DNA of 64,000 bases from Liolophura sinensis (lineage: Eukaryota; Mollusca; Polyplacophora; Chitonida; Chitonidae): the NCBI RefSeq assembly GCF_032854445.1, contig NC_088295.1, positions 46,547,385 to 46,611,384 of the forward strand, given 5' to 3'. The position numbers and the translations under genes are program-made. Under the pieces are notes generated by a model, which was not told where the DNA came from, did no database searches, and saw nothing but the letters and a program-made list of their open reading frames with translations. This document shows positions 21,824-34,500 of this stretch, piece after piece; the first letter of the stretch is position 1; each line of letters begins with the position of its first letter.

Positions 21824-24190
21824 AGGAAGTGTAAAAAGTTCTCTGTGACATGTTTCACAACATGCGGAAAGGAAAAGATCGAGTTGTTCCAGAGGTGGCT
21901 CTCAAGAAAAGGGTTGCAAAGATTCATGCAGACAGTGATGAGCCTACATGTAGATCTTCAAAGCCAGAACACTGGGGTGTAAAAAACTTCCTCTGAGCTG
22001 ACTGAAGACAAGGAGTCAGTCACTAGAGCCAAACAATGGTTACAATGTGAAGCTATGAAGAGACGACAGGATTTGTCAGGTATTCATCTCCAGACTGAAG
22101 GAAAGCGGTCGTTACAGATCAGACCTTAGTCCATGGATAATTAAAAGTAGTGTCTTCATGTACTGAAACATGTATGTTGGCTGCACAGTTTCTGTTTTAT
22201 AATTTGTATCTACATGAATTCACCAGTTCCTAACTTCACCACATCACTTGGTTATTTCTGTTGTTCTTGAAAGTGATTTTGTCATATTAAAAAGGAAAGG
22301 ACATAAGGACAATAAGTGAAACTGAAAAAACGTTTTCTTTGTACTGAAAATTTAAGGGATAGTGAATGAAGAAAACTTACTTAATATTTCTTGCAGTTAT
22401 TAAAAGAATTCCTGAGGCTAACAGAAATTGACCGGGATAAACAGTTCTTGGCTGGATTGAATACTTACGGCAAAAGGATATTGTATGTGACCCAGTCACA
22501 AAGTCTGAGAAAGAGAAGATCCTAAATGCTATGGCAACATCTAAAATTGAAGTTGATAAAAACTGTGAGATGTGCAATTTATTTTAATGCAATTGAAAGA
22601 CACACAGTAGCTATATATTGCGTGAGAGATCTATTGTGCTTGTAGGAAAACTTCTGTTGCTTGTCAGCAACAAGATCACTAGTTCAAATAGATCTCCTGT
22701 TGGTGCTGGTCCAACCAGCATAGTAAAGAAGAGACAAAAACGTGAAAATATTTACATAAAGTCATCTTAAAAAAAAAATGCTTTGTTCGACATAACCCAG
22801 CGCTGTCAAAAAAAAAGTGGGGTAGGTCGGTATGAAAATCTTTTTTTCCTTATTCTGGCTAATAAAAAAGAGAGATTTGAAAGAATTTGACAGTTGGTTG
22901 AGTGTATTTTCACTGACTACATACATGTATCTGTTTTGCACATAGTATCTTGACTTTTTCATTTTCTGTTGTCTTGTTTTTATAACAGGTCTGTTTGGTT
23001 ACTGCTCTCTGGCTTGTCTGGCCAAGTGTCTTGAAGGAGGGCCTGCCAGATACCCTGTGTGAGGAAGATCCGTAAGTTTACATTTTACAGCTATTTTTAC
23101 GAGTCTGTTGGTGAGAATAGCCAGAGGCCTATTATAGAGGCATTAAAAAAAGTGGAGAAATTCCCAAATGTAGTTCACCCAAGTACTCAGTGTCAGTGCA
23201 TTTACGGAAATAGACCGTGTGTTTATGGTCAAACATTAGCTTCCTTTCGTGATGTGTTATTCATTGTTTCACAGTTGACGTTACCACAGCAGGCTGTATG
23301 TACATAATTTAAACTGACTGCTGAAGCCTTACGAAAACTAGTTTAAAGCCATTCTGACACCCAAAGAAGAAAGCTGAGAAGCTTTTTGGTACTTTATTTA
23401 AGCCACATCATATACTAGATATTAAGTAATAAAAATTGAGCGTCTGGTGTATCCTTTAACTGTATCAAGTTAGATGGTGTAATAAATTCTAAATAGCTTG
23501 TGTTCAGGGAGCGCAATACAGCCAATAGAGCAATAATCCATATTTAAGATGTCACTCTAAACTTAACGTATTTTCTCCATATAAATGGATATATATTCAT
23601 CTATTGATTATTCAGTGTGTACTACTTTTCTGTTATTCTTGTCTCTTTGTCACAATACCTTGTTAGCTTCATTGATTAGATGCTGTGTCTTTTAAATGTT
23701 TCAGAAGCCAGAGCATTTGAGTTCACCATTGCTGGTGTACAGTGGTGACCATCTCAGAAATGATGGTGCAGCAGAGTATACCTTATGAGTGGACAATGAA
23801 GCAAATGCTAATCCCTTGGATCTTAACCAAGGATTTGAGAGCTTGTTGGCAGTTTATCATAGTTTTAATTTGGCATAACCACCAACTGTTTGTAATAGTT
23901 TAACTTTTCTTTAGAAGATTATTGTTGGCTTAAAGGATGAAACCCCAATGCCAAGAAAAGTAATTAGCCTTATTACTAAACTTTCCAAGCATGCAAAGTT
24001 ACACAAATCACTTTCAGATATGTCAGTTGCACTTTCTGACCAAGTTTAAATGGAATGAAGACACCTTGTTATACAAGGCAGATCTTTATTACTGTTCACC
24101 TGACGTATTCCAAATTCAGCACTGCTTGTCTGGTTCACTATTCCATGATGTTAAATGTTGGTATGAATTTCTGAATAATGTTTTACTCTA
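21824..24190 (+). pseudogene. decayed downstream exons of a SAMD3-like gene
   Basis: Separate coding-like blocks, some with intact splice signals, lie on the plus strand. After TTCTATTTGTAG (21812-21823) a block reads MFHNMRKGKDRVVPEVALKK and later KESVTRAKQWLQCEAMKRR, ending at a possible donor near 22079. After CTTGCAG (to 22396) a block reads LLKEFLRLTEIDRDKQFLAG. Near 22985-23075 a block reads TALWLVWPSVLKEGLPDTLC. Around 23700-23990 a block reads SPLLVYSGDH, then LLAVYHSFNLA and KDETPMPRKVISLITKLS. The order and character match the C-terminal part of SAMD3-like proteins as I recall them. In-frame stops break every block. Exact exon borders are not certain. Confidence 0.5.
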
Positions 24191-25539
24191 GTGAAATACA
24201 ATAATTGTAACACCTTCATTGTTTTGAGTTAGAGTGTGGTTGTAATACAGTAGTTGATTTTAAATCCACTGTAGCATGTTGTGGGAAAAATTTGCAAATG
24301 TTTTATATTGACTCTCCTGCATTGCTGACGTCTGACAACACTAATGTGTATCATATGAATTTCCAAGAAACATATCCAAGTCTTGTTTAATGTCTTGAAA
24401 TCTTTCTCTTACATTGTTCTGATATGAAGTATCATGGTCATTTTAATGACATAGTTAAGTTTAAAGCCTTTGTGTTTTAAAGTGCAGTAATGACATTTTC
24501 GGAATTTTTGTACAGACTTTTTTACAGGACTGACAACATTAATGTAAATGCAATTTCCAACTCCTGCTTTATCTAGGTATGTTTAATATTTTGACATTTT
24601 TCTCTGAATGTACTTGAGAGATCAGGTATGGTTGCATTTAAATAGTTGATTTGGAAAGCCACTTGGATTTTAAAGTATAGTGATGAAGACTACCACCTTT
24701 TCCTGCTTTTTCAAGAACTGACAGTAAACACTTAACTATCTAAGAATATTCATTGTGTGTGATCTTAAATTCCAAAGCGTGTGTTATACTGGTAATCATA
24801 AATATTTTTAAAACTTTTATTGGAAATACATGTGGTTGGCAGTTAAAGATAGTTTTTTTTTCTTGCTTTTCTTGAATATAAGATCACTGAAATGAAACCC
24901 AACAATGGAAACCATACTGTTTATTGGCAAATTAAACAAAAGTTATGAAACTGGCAACAAAAGGTTTTTCAAAATAAGGTGATTTATATTTGGTTCAGTG
25001 TATTGAATGGTGTGGATATTTCCGATGACAAAAACAGTACCTGTTTCCATTATTCTTGTTGCCTTTGGTGGCAGTAAGTGGATGAAGGTGCTGTTTCATG
25101 TAGTGTTGAATGAAATTCACAGGAGACCAAAGTTTTTCCAACAATATGTCATGTCACAAATGGAAAAGTATAGTATAACGTGCCAGTGTAACTAGGTTAA
25201 TGGTTTCCCCTGGGCACCCTGGTTTCCCCCACCCATTAAATAATGTCTGCCATTGTAAGAGTAAAAAAATTCTTGAGCAGGTGTTAAACAACAGTCCGTT
25301 TTTAAAAAAGACATAAATGTGAATGTTTATTAACCACTGTGGGTTTATGACGTGTGTGTCTCGTGAATATCGCATGGTATGATTTACACTGAATTCACAC
25401 AGCGTTTTTTATGCATACTCACCATGCAGTATTGTTTCGTATCTCTATGTAGAACGCCATCTCTACTTGTTATTCACATACTCATAGCTGTGTAAGTTTT
25501 AAGAAAAGTTGCATGAAATCCAGTGCAATGCCCGGTTTG
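24191..25539. other. intergenic, with a short SINE-B-like fragment
   Basis: No supported gene. At about 25200-25292, GGTTTCCCCTGGGCACCCTG ... AAATTCTTGAGCAGGTGTTA resembles a diverged middle and 3' part of SINE-B. Confidence 0.4.
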
Positions 25540-25697
25540 CTCTGGTGACTCATTGTGCAAGTCTGGTGACTCATCAAGTGAGTCACTATAAAACTAGGTC
25601 AACAGTTGTGACCAACTGGGTTGGTCACTTGACTCAGCAGCTTAGTCAAATTAAGGATTTACCAAAGACTCAAGTGACTGATTTAGTTTTCTGAGTG
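25540..25697. repeat. dispersed repeat rich in GTGACTCA/TGAGTCAC
   Basis: Multiple GTGACTCA, GTGAGTCAC, GGTCACTTGACTCA words in both orientations, ending TTTTCTGAGTGTA. Related to 12088-12290. Confidence 0.45.
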
Positions 25698-25876
25698 TAG
25701 CTATTTTCAAAATCTATTCGACGAAAGCATCCATAGTCCTATGTATGCATTCTGCATGCTTACGTCTAACACTGTGTGTTTATGAAGTGGTAAAACCTTT
25801 TGTGACGTCACAAGTCACAATTTTGTCACGAGAAAACAGGCTGGAATCATGTATGACAGATAGCGGTCCGAGAACA

Positions 25877-26502
25877 TAGCGGCTACAAATGTTTGGTAAA
25901 TCTGACCAATGGTCCATAGAACCCACTGTAACGGCTACTAGTGCTTGGTAAATCTGGCCAGTGGTGCATAGAATCCACTGACGGCTACTAGTGCTTGGTA
26001 AATCTGGCCAGTGGTGCATAGAACCCACTGTAACGGCTACTAGTACTTGGTAAATCAGGCCAGTGGTGCATAGAATCCGCTGTGACGGCTACTAGTGCTT
26101 GTTAAATCTGGCCAGTGGTGCATAGAATCCACTGTAAGGGCTACTAGTGCTTGGTAAATCTGACCAATGCTCCATAGAATCCACTGTGACGGCTACTAGT
26201 GCTTGGTAAATCTGGCCAGTGGTGCATAGAATCCACTGTGACGGCTACTAGTGCTTGGTAAATTTGGCCAGTGGTGCATAGAATCCACTGTGATGGCTAC
26301 TAGTGCTTGGTAAATCTGGCCAGTGGTGCATATAGAATCCACTGTAAGGGCTACTAGTACTTGGTAAATCTGACCAATGGTCCATAGAATCCACTGTAAA
26401 GGCTACATATGCTTGGTAAATCTGACCAATGACCCATAGAATCCACTGTAAGGGCTACAAGTGCTTGGTAAATCTGGCCAGTTGGTGCATAGAATCCACT
26501 GT
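25877..26502. repeat. 52-bp minisatellite, about 12 copies
   Basis: Copies of ACGGCTACTAGTGCTTGGTA plus AATCTGGCCAGTGGTGCATAG repeat at intervals of 50-54 bp. Outer copies are more diverged (ACCAATGGTCCATAG variants), the middle ones nearly identical. The ORF at 25780-26028 (minus) reflects the repeat. Confidence 0.95.
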
Positions 26503-26606
26503 TTCAAATGCAGTTTATTTGGTAGAAAAAAGATAAGTAAAACTATTTTCCTGGACAATATTTAGTGGTCATATGTATCATGTTTCTTTTCCCTCCAATC
26601 ATCTTT

Positions 26607-26880
26607 CAGATGTCTTAAATATTAACGATCCCACCTTTAATTGTCTTCCAGATGGCTTAAACAGTAGCGATTCCACCTTTAATCTTACTTTAATCTTTAG
26701 TCTTAAATATTAACGATTATAGGCCTACATTTAATCATCTTACATTCAAAAGTCTTGCATGCAGGCGTCTTAAATATTAAGGATCCCACCTTTAATCATC
26801 TTCCACGTGTCCTAGATATTAACGATTCCACCTTTAAACGTGTTCCAGATGTCTTAAATATGAATGATCCCAATGATTTT
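26607..26880. repeat. diverged ~42-bp tandem repeat, about 6 copies
   Basis: Units of the form CAGATGTCTTAAATATTAACG followed by ATCCCACCTTTAAT. Directly follows the 52-bp array with only ~100 bp between. The 91-codon ORF at 26755-27030 reads through it and shows no domain. Confidence 0.75.
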
Positions 26881-28546
26881 CCATACGTTAAAGATCCCAT
26901 CTGTGTACTCGAAATACATATCCATATATCCTTGGATGGTGTCCTTGATGAGATATATTGTATACAGAGATGGCCATTGAATTATGACAATTTGATGTAT
27001 TGGGCAATCTGCCAATACGTTGAATACTGAATGAATCTTATCATTAATTAAACTAACGAACGTCAATCAAAAGAGAACAACTGTTTCTGTCTAAAGAAAT
27101 CGTCCACATTCGCTTGGCTCAGCGGCACCTGATGAGTTGGGGTGTTTTTCTCAATGCACTGCACAGCATCCTCCGCGGTATAAATACTGAAATTTTAATG
27201 GCTTAAAAATATTGTGACCGTAATAGATAAACGATGAGTATTAAAACCCCAACCAATCAAAAACATCTGTTATATTGTAAACTGCACAACTACCGTATAT
27301 GGGTTCAAGTCTTGCCCAACTCGATGTTCTACGGTTGAAGATTGTTCATTAAAGTCGGTGATCACGAACTGGCGCTAAGCTATTAAGCCTTTGTGTTTTC
27401 AGTGTAATTGCAGGTACGGGCGTGAAAAAATAATGGACTATCAACTATCTATGTAGATTTCCCTGTTACCGTTAAGTAATTAATTATAAGTGCAGTCATA
27501 AGAAGTAATCAAACAACAGAAACGAAGTAAATATACCGTGGTATGTACCTGTGTATCTAATTGATGTCTTAGGTCCTATCGATATTCATTAACAATTCAC
27601 TTATAAACATAACCTGATGAGTGTAACTGTACATTATATTTATCAATATATTTAATATGTGATTTATATCGTTCTCCACAATGTTTCGCCGTTTGTATAT
27701 ACATGTATAATTGTTTATTTATTTACTTGATTGTAATTTTCACTAAATGGCGGTGGTCCTGTTTTTGCCAAGAAGAAACCAGAGTCTGCAGATGGATGAA
27801 ACTTGTGGCCCTTTTTGACGTATTAACTTTAGAGTGATCTCCCCTTGATCGCGATTTTTTTAACCTAACAGGAATACGTGCTCACAGATTAATCCCCTGG
27901 CGGTGCTTGAACTACCATCATTCTCAAAATTTCAAACACATCTGTAAAATGTTTCAAAAGCAATGAGCTTCTAATGATGAAGGCTCCATTATATACTCTA
28001 TAATTTCACAAATCTGTGAAATGTGTACAAAAGTTCCATTTTTGTCTGGCGACGTACTTACGATGGTTCCAGATAACCTGAAGTTGGAGGTCTGTTTTAA
28101 GCGTTGAGGAATCGGGGCTCGGGTGCCTAGCAAGGTCAGGTGTGGTCTTGGACTGCGGAAACGGCCACATGGGCCCCATTGGCCACCTTGTCTTATTGTC
28201 ACCAAGGCCGCATGTACGAACAGTGAAAGCATATGGCTTATTTCAAATTCACTGTATATATACATGCTTGGGTTTTAAGGTCGTACTTAACAATTTTTTC
28301 ATATAACGACGAAGAGTCATTAGATGTGTGTGTATAAAGGGTGTCTTCTTGTGGAAGGACGAGTCTACGCCGCCAAGGTGCTGCCGTCACTGAAGCATCA
28401 TGCCTAACACAACACATGACACACCCACCTGATGACAAGAAGGTCTATGTGTGAATAGATATACTGTATCTGCGCTCAAAAGTAGTCCAGTTTATCTTTT
28501 TAGTGCTGAGCTCTAAGACAGACGGGAACAAGCACTATTTTTTAAT
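26881..28546. other. intergenic, nothing coding recognised
   Basis: A short SINE-B-like remnant may lie near 27715-27800 (TTTATTTATTTACTTGATTG, then TGGCGGTGG). A short SINE-A 3' remnant lies at about 28264-28323 (minus; GCTTGGGTTTTAAGGTCGTA). ORFs at 27954-28265 and 28238-28438 have no recognisable domain. Confidence 0.4.
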
Positions 28547-28786
28547 CTTTGGTGACCCAGGAGCCTGTCAACCATGCGGTTGGTGTGAGTTCAAGTCCAG
28601 CTCATGCTGGCTTCCTCTCCATCCGTACGTGGGAAGGTTTACCAGATACCTGCTGATGGTTGTGGGTTTCCCGCTGGCTCTGCCCGGTTTCCTCACATTA
28701 TAATGCTGGCTATCGTTGTAGAAGTGAAATATTCTTGAGTATGGGGTAGAACATAAATCAAATAAATAAATACATAAATAAATCTT
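28547..28786 (+). mobile_element. SINE-B, near full-length
   Basis: GGTGACCCAGGAGCCTGTCA, then a box B-like GTGAGTTCAAGTCCAGC, CCGTACGTGGGAAGG, CCTGCTGATGGTTGTGGG, TGCCCGGTTTCCTCACATTA and AAATATTCTTGAGTATGGGG, ending in AAATAAATAAATACATAAAT. This is the most complete copy here and defines the family used for the other SINE-B calls. ORFs at 28503-28703 and 28568-28876 are readings of it. Confidence 0.85.
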
Positions 28787-29512
28787 GGGAAAATGTGTGA
28801 CCCGATACGATATTGAAGAAACTCTCTGTACAAGGCCAGAACTGAACTCGCGGTTTTGAATCGTGCATTTTTTCATGGAACACTTGAAATCGCAAAAGTT
28901 CGATAGTCAAATTTCTCGCGACTTCTCTTAAATTTCCTTGCTTGGGTTAAGGGAACGTGTGTCATGACATAAATTACGAAAATGTTTGACAGAGTTTTGT
29001 AAAAGTGGGCCTATGATCTGTTTAGTGTACCCATAGAATCGAGCCTTTTGCTTGTACATGCATGAATAAAATGTCAAAAAATCTTTAGCCTCTAGTGGGA
29101 TCCTGTCGGGCATACCTTTAAAAACACACATCCGGCATTTTTGAGACACCAAACCCTCACTTGTCCCATAGGCCGCCGGCAGGTATAGGCCTACATGAAA
29201 ATTTCAACTCCTGTTTATGAAAAATAATATAATTCCATCGCAACAGTTTTTCTGAGCATATATTTTCAAAAAATCTGTTCAGTTCCAACAAACCATAAAC
29301 AACATGACAAATAAATCCTGAATTTATTAGATCAGCAGGTTACATTTTAAAATTCATTTTAAGAAAATAAAATGGTATACATAGTAATGCCGATAACTGA
29401 ATCGTTCACAATATGTATATATACATGTACAGAAGGTCACCGTCAACACAATGTTTCTACCCGTATGCTTATCATATGCAACAGGAATTTGTCAAACACT
29501 GAAACAACTTAT
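28787..29512. other. intergenic, nothing recognised
   Basis: No supported gene or repeat. Confidence 0.4.
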
Positions 29513-29970
29513 GTTAAAGGAAAAGATCTCTGAAAACTGAAGTAGGCATCACTAAGTAGACCACTTAAAACTATGAGTTAAAAGCTCAAACATTTGACTT
29601 CTAAGGTGGGCTTTTTGGACCATACTGTTAGAGGCTAGGAACTCTGACGTTACAAGAAGATTATCCAACTCTAATCACGACACCGAATATTGGAATATCT
29701 CTTTTTTACCCATGAGTGAAAGATTACAGAAATAATGTTCCCAAAAATTCCTTCCTTCTGGTGAACACCAGGAAAAAATGTGATATGACATCAGAGTTCC
29801 TCGCTACCGTCAGTACGGCTTATAAAGCCTACCATAGCTTTCAAATATCTTAATGCTTTTCAACACGCTAAAAAAAAAATCTGAAAAAATAAAAGTATTT
29901 TTGAACATAGTTTTTTTAGCTGTCTTTATGATGAACCTTACTTTGCATTTCGGCTTTCTTTTACTTTGAA
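29513..29970. mobile_element. second copy of the long-TIR MITE (inverted)
   Basis: The interior matches the reverse complement of 3249-3719, for example AGATTACAGAAATAATGTTC, CCTTCCTTCTGGTGAACACC and CTTTCAAATATCTTAATGC. The right end GGCTTTCTTTTACTTTGAA is conserved; the left end is more diverged. Confidence 0.75.
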
Positions 29971-30340
29971 TTGTAAGATACAGTTACGGTATTTGCTTGT
30001 TCAATGTTTTTTTATTATTAAAACAAGTGATCAAGATGATTGCTTAAAACACGTAAACATATTCTTAAATCCTTAAACAAGAAATGAAAAAAATGATGCA
30101 CATTCATTTATGAGATTCAACTGTTGATTTATCACTTTCATTTCAAATACCAAGGTGAGTGCAAATATAATATATTGAAATGTCAATACTGTTAATAATT
30201 CATGAAAAGACAAGCCACATGTTGGGAAAAGATAGCAAAAAATCACAACATTAAATCTGACATTATTAGTACCAGTTTGTATATTACAACTGTAATGAAG
30301 AGAGCCAGAAATATTTGTATTATTTATGTATACAACATCT
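29971..30340. other. intergenic, nothing recognised
   Basis: The minus-strand ORF at 30073-30378 is AT-rich and has no recognised domain. Confidence 0.35.
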
Positions 30341-30524
30341 GTAACAATGTTCATGTTTAAGTACAATACAGGTAACAATGTTCATGTTTAAGTACAATAC
30401 AGGCAACAATGTTCATGTTTACTTACAATACAGGTAACAATGTTCACGTTTAAGTACAATACAGGTAACAATGTTCATGTTTAAGTACAATACAGGTAAC
30501 AATGTTCGCGTTTACGTACAATAA
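30341..30524. repeat. 31-bp minisatellite, about 6 copies
   Basis: Tandem copies of GTACAATACAGGTAACAATG plus TTCATGTTTAA. Downstream of the PAH stop codon, possibly in the 3' flank or UTR. Confidence 0.9.
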
Positions 30525-31250
30525 AGTTCACTGCTTATTTACCCACCACCTGCATTGCATTCATGAATTAAGTGTTACAGAAGCTCTCAGTACATAAAAT
30601 CTAAACAAAATATATTCAAATTATGCTTGAATTAAGCAACCATTATATGCTGGGTATTATGTGCGTGCATTATTACATGTGCATACAGAATACGTACAGT
30701 TTTATTTCAAAAGTATTTATTTAAAAAGCAAGTAAACATAACATCTTCAGGTGGCTATATGCTGGGTATACTGCACCCCGGAAACAGCATCAACCAACAT
30801 ATGGTACATTTGACTACTTCTATTATCCCAACTGCATTAACTCTCTAACAAATTAATACCCTTGTAGAACAGAGATATAGTTTGTGTAACTATAATATAT
30901 TTACATATGTAAAAAACAAATAAACGACATTTATTTTCAATAGTGGGTTGGACATACAGGGCATTATATTAAGACATGTTTTCATATAAGTAAAATATAT
31001 TCTACTTGTTCAGTTTCATTTAAGTTGCCTGGAACATTACATGGTTGTAATGAATAATAACTTGCCAAATAATAATGACTTGTATACTATGGGTGGCCTC
31101 TGCAAACCTATGATTGGCCAAAAACTAAAACCAAACTGGACACTGACATCGTCACTGATAGCATCTGATCCCCCTCTCACATTACCTCTCCTTACTTGGT
31201 AAAGCCAGCTAAAAATGAAAGCTTTTCTTCACCGAGAAGCACATGGTTTA

Positions 31251-31293
<43 letters not shown>

Positions 31294-31442
31294 ATCACCA
31301 TAGAGGGCTAACATCCAGTTTAAACAGGATTTTACTTCAGTTTCATCTGTGAAAAGCACATTATATAGAACTTTAACCCTAGAGAGCTAACATATATATT
31401 TCTTGCTTGGATTCCAGTAACGAAAGTGAAAGTTTTCTAGTT
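30525..31442 (-). other. 3' flank / probable 3' UTR of PAH
   Basis: Follows the PAH stop codon on the minus strand. It contains a (TA)~16 microsatellite at 31252-31284. Minus-strand AATAAA hexamers occur, for example at 30930-30935, as candidate poly(A) signals. The transcript end cannot be fixed from sequence alone. Confidence 0.4.
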
Positions 31443-31501
31443 TCATCGGGCACCATTATTCAGAAGCTTCTGCAGAGCATCCTCCAGAATGGACAAGTCA
31501 C
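31443..31501 (-). CDS. PAH: PAH exon 13 (C-terminal helix and stop)
   Basis: Bounded by TTTTTTTCAG| at 31502; encodes [18 protein letters not shown] then TGA. The leucine pattern matches the C-terminal oligomerisation helix of aromatic amino acid hydroxylases (human end: ...SALQKIK). Confidence 0.92.
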
Positions 31502-34500
31502 CTGAAAAAAACAAGAAAAAACAATATTACATAAAATTACTATCCAATTTTACTGCAGTAAAACACCAATAAAAAACAAATCAAAGGTACTTCAATTATA
31601 TCATCATATACAGCAGATATGTGAAATGTTTGCAAGGGTTTAAGCAAAATAAACGCCTGAAATTTGATCATAGCAATGAATTAGCAATATAAATAAAATG
31701 ACAACCTATAAGGAGTAAAATGTGTCCTACTTGAAAGTATAAGAACCTACTACCTCGGCTTTGATGTTGAGGAAGAAATGAAAGGTCAAGAATAAACTAA
31801 CATGGTGTGTGTGTCAGACGAAAGACCACTCAACACTCCAAGAAGGAGTGTTTGGTTAGTTTGTTAGAAAATTTTCAATAGAAAAATAGGGGCCTTTCTC
31901 ACCCTGCTGTGTTTAACTTGTAACCTAAATGCATGTAGATGTATACCGATAAAATATTTATATATTCCTGATTAGAGTTTAACAGTCTTTTTATCTGGCA
32001 ATCACATAAACTTGGGTTTAGCATTTCCAATGCAGTACAGTTATAGGCACCTTAACCGTGTTTAAGGCTGAAATACTGTGTGCCAAATTTGACAGTACAG
32101 TAAGAGTCTCCTACCTTTGATCATGGCTGTGAGGTTATCAGCACCTTAACTGTGTTCAAGACTAAAATAATGTGTGCCAAACTTGAGAGTACAGTAAGAG
32201 TTGCCTACCTTTGATCATGGCTGTGAGGTTATAACCACCTTAACTGTGTTCAAGACTAAAATAATGTGTACCAAACTTGAGAGTACAGTAAGAGTCCCCT
32301 ACCTTTGATCATGGCTGTGAGGTTATCAGCACCTTAACTGTGTTCAAGACTAAAATAATGTGCGCCAAACTTGACAGTACAGTAAGAGTCGCCTACCTTT
32401 GATCATGGCTGTGAGGTTATAACCACCTTAACTGTGTTCAAGACTAAAATAATGTGTACCAAACTTGACAGTACAGTAAGAGTCTCCTACCTTTGATCAT
32501 GGCTGTGAGGTTATCAGCACCTTAACTGTGTTCAAGACTAAAATAATGTGTGCCAAACTTGAGAGTACAGTAAGAGTCTCCTACCTTTGATCATGGCTGT
32601 GAGGTTATCAGCACCTTAACTGTGTTCAAGACTAAAATAATGTGTACCAAACTTGACAGTACAGTAAGAGTCTCCTACCTTTGATCATGGCTGTGAGGTT
32701 ATCAGCACCTTAACTGTGTTCAAGACTAAAATAATGTGTGCCAAACTTGAGAGTACAGTAAGAGTCCCCTACCTTTGATCATGGCTGTGAGGTTATCAGC
32801 ACCTTAACTGTGTTCAAGACTAAAATAATGTGTGCCAAACTTGATAGTACAGTAAGAGTCTCCTACCTTTGATCATGGCTGTGAGGTTATCAGCACCTTA
32901 ACTGTGTTCAAGACTAAAATAATGTGTGCCAAACTTGAGAGTACAGTAAGAGTCTCCTACCTTTGATCATGGCTGTGAGGTTATCAGCACCTTAACTGTG
33001 TTCAAGACTAAAATAATGTGTGCCAAACTTGAGAGTACAGTAAGAGTCTCCTACCTTTGATCATGGCTGTGAGGTTATCAGCACCTTAACTGTGTTCAAG
33101 ACTAAAATAATGTGTACCAAACTTGACAGTACAGTAAGAGTCTCCTACCTTTGATCATGGCTGTGAGGTTAAGCACCTGATGTTCATTGTCCAGCACCTC
33201 TATACTCTGGGTATACGGATTATACCGCACAGAAAACGGACGAGGCACAGTTGAGGCAAAGGACCTGTTCAATGATGATATTTAAATAATGTTTAAATGT
33301 GAAATATGTAATGAAAATGCAGCAATAGAGCAGCATGACTGGCTCTGTTAAAAAATCAAAATGAAAAGAAAAATTGTGTATGTAAATATTCGAAGACATT
33401 TCACCCACTGTTAATTTTATTTGATTTATTTATTTCACTTGATTGTTTCAATAATTTTTCACTTCAGCCGGTATGATGGGCTGGAGGAAACCAAAGTGCC
33501 AGGTGTAAACCACCAATGTCTGGCAAGTTACTGACAAACTTTTCCACATGTGACTTCATCAACTGTTAGACTTGGCAAATTACCCACGAGTGTTGATAAT
33601 GGTTTGTTTTCTCAAATGACCCATGAACTTTTTGTGAGCGGCAAAAATAAACAAAATCCTAACACAAAGCTTTATTTTCACTTTAAAAGTTGCATAAATA
33701 TGATAAAGAAGCCTACTTGATTTTCTCCTTGGCATCAGCAAAGCTGTCAGCCACGTAGTAGACAGGCTGGTATGAGGTAATGGGGTACTTCTGAACCGCT
33801 GTCTTCACAGGTTCAAATGGCCTAATCTCAGGTTTGTCTGTTAACGCATACTGAAATGATGTGGAAAGGGCGATTTAACCGACGTGAAGGAAGAATGCAT
33901 GATGAGTATATGAGTATAAAAGTGTATCACTTGTAAAATGAAACTGAATAGAATTGCACACCAATGCTAATTTTTTAATCTGACAATTGCATCAAATAAT
34001 ATAGTGAGTATATTAAAGGTGAACTGCCCCGGTCGGTTTTATTTCTCACTTTACCTAACTGAATGGAAAATTATGAACACAAAAAAACGCATCTTGTGAG
34101 TTGTTTTACTTGTAGAAATTAAGAATATAATTAACACCAAAAATTCTGAGAACTCACATTGCTTGTCTGCCCTTGAATGGCATCAGTGTGCCCAATGTGA
34201 ATGAAATAACAGTGATTTAAAGAAACGATGTTGGCTACATTGGATTTGATCCATGTTTTTTGATAGGAAAACTGCTTTTGTGACCAGGAAAGTTGAAAAT
34301 AGCAGGTACTGCTTTTGGTTTCAACCGTCGCCAGATTTTTTACTTTCCATTCCACTTCAGAATCCAATTCCAAGCCCCATTTTTAGCCTGTAAGCTGGGT
34401 CAATACACACCTCCTCAAAATGATTGGAGCATAATTTTGAGTGATTATTTGGCACAAAAAGGTCTTGTTCCATGGCGGGGTCTGATGGGAAGGCATGAAA

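Noticed and set aside
32045-33140. The eleven downstream donor copies as alternative coding exons
   Set aside because: No acceptor-bounded open exon is repeated; only the exon end and donor are copied, and the frame closes at TAG within the first unit.
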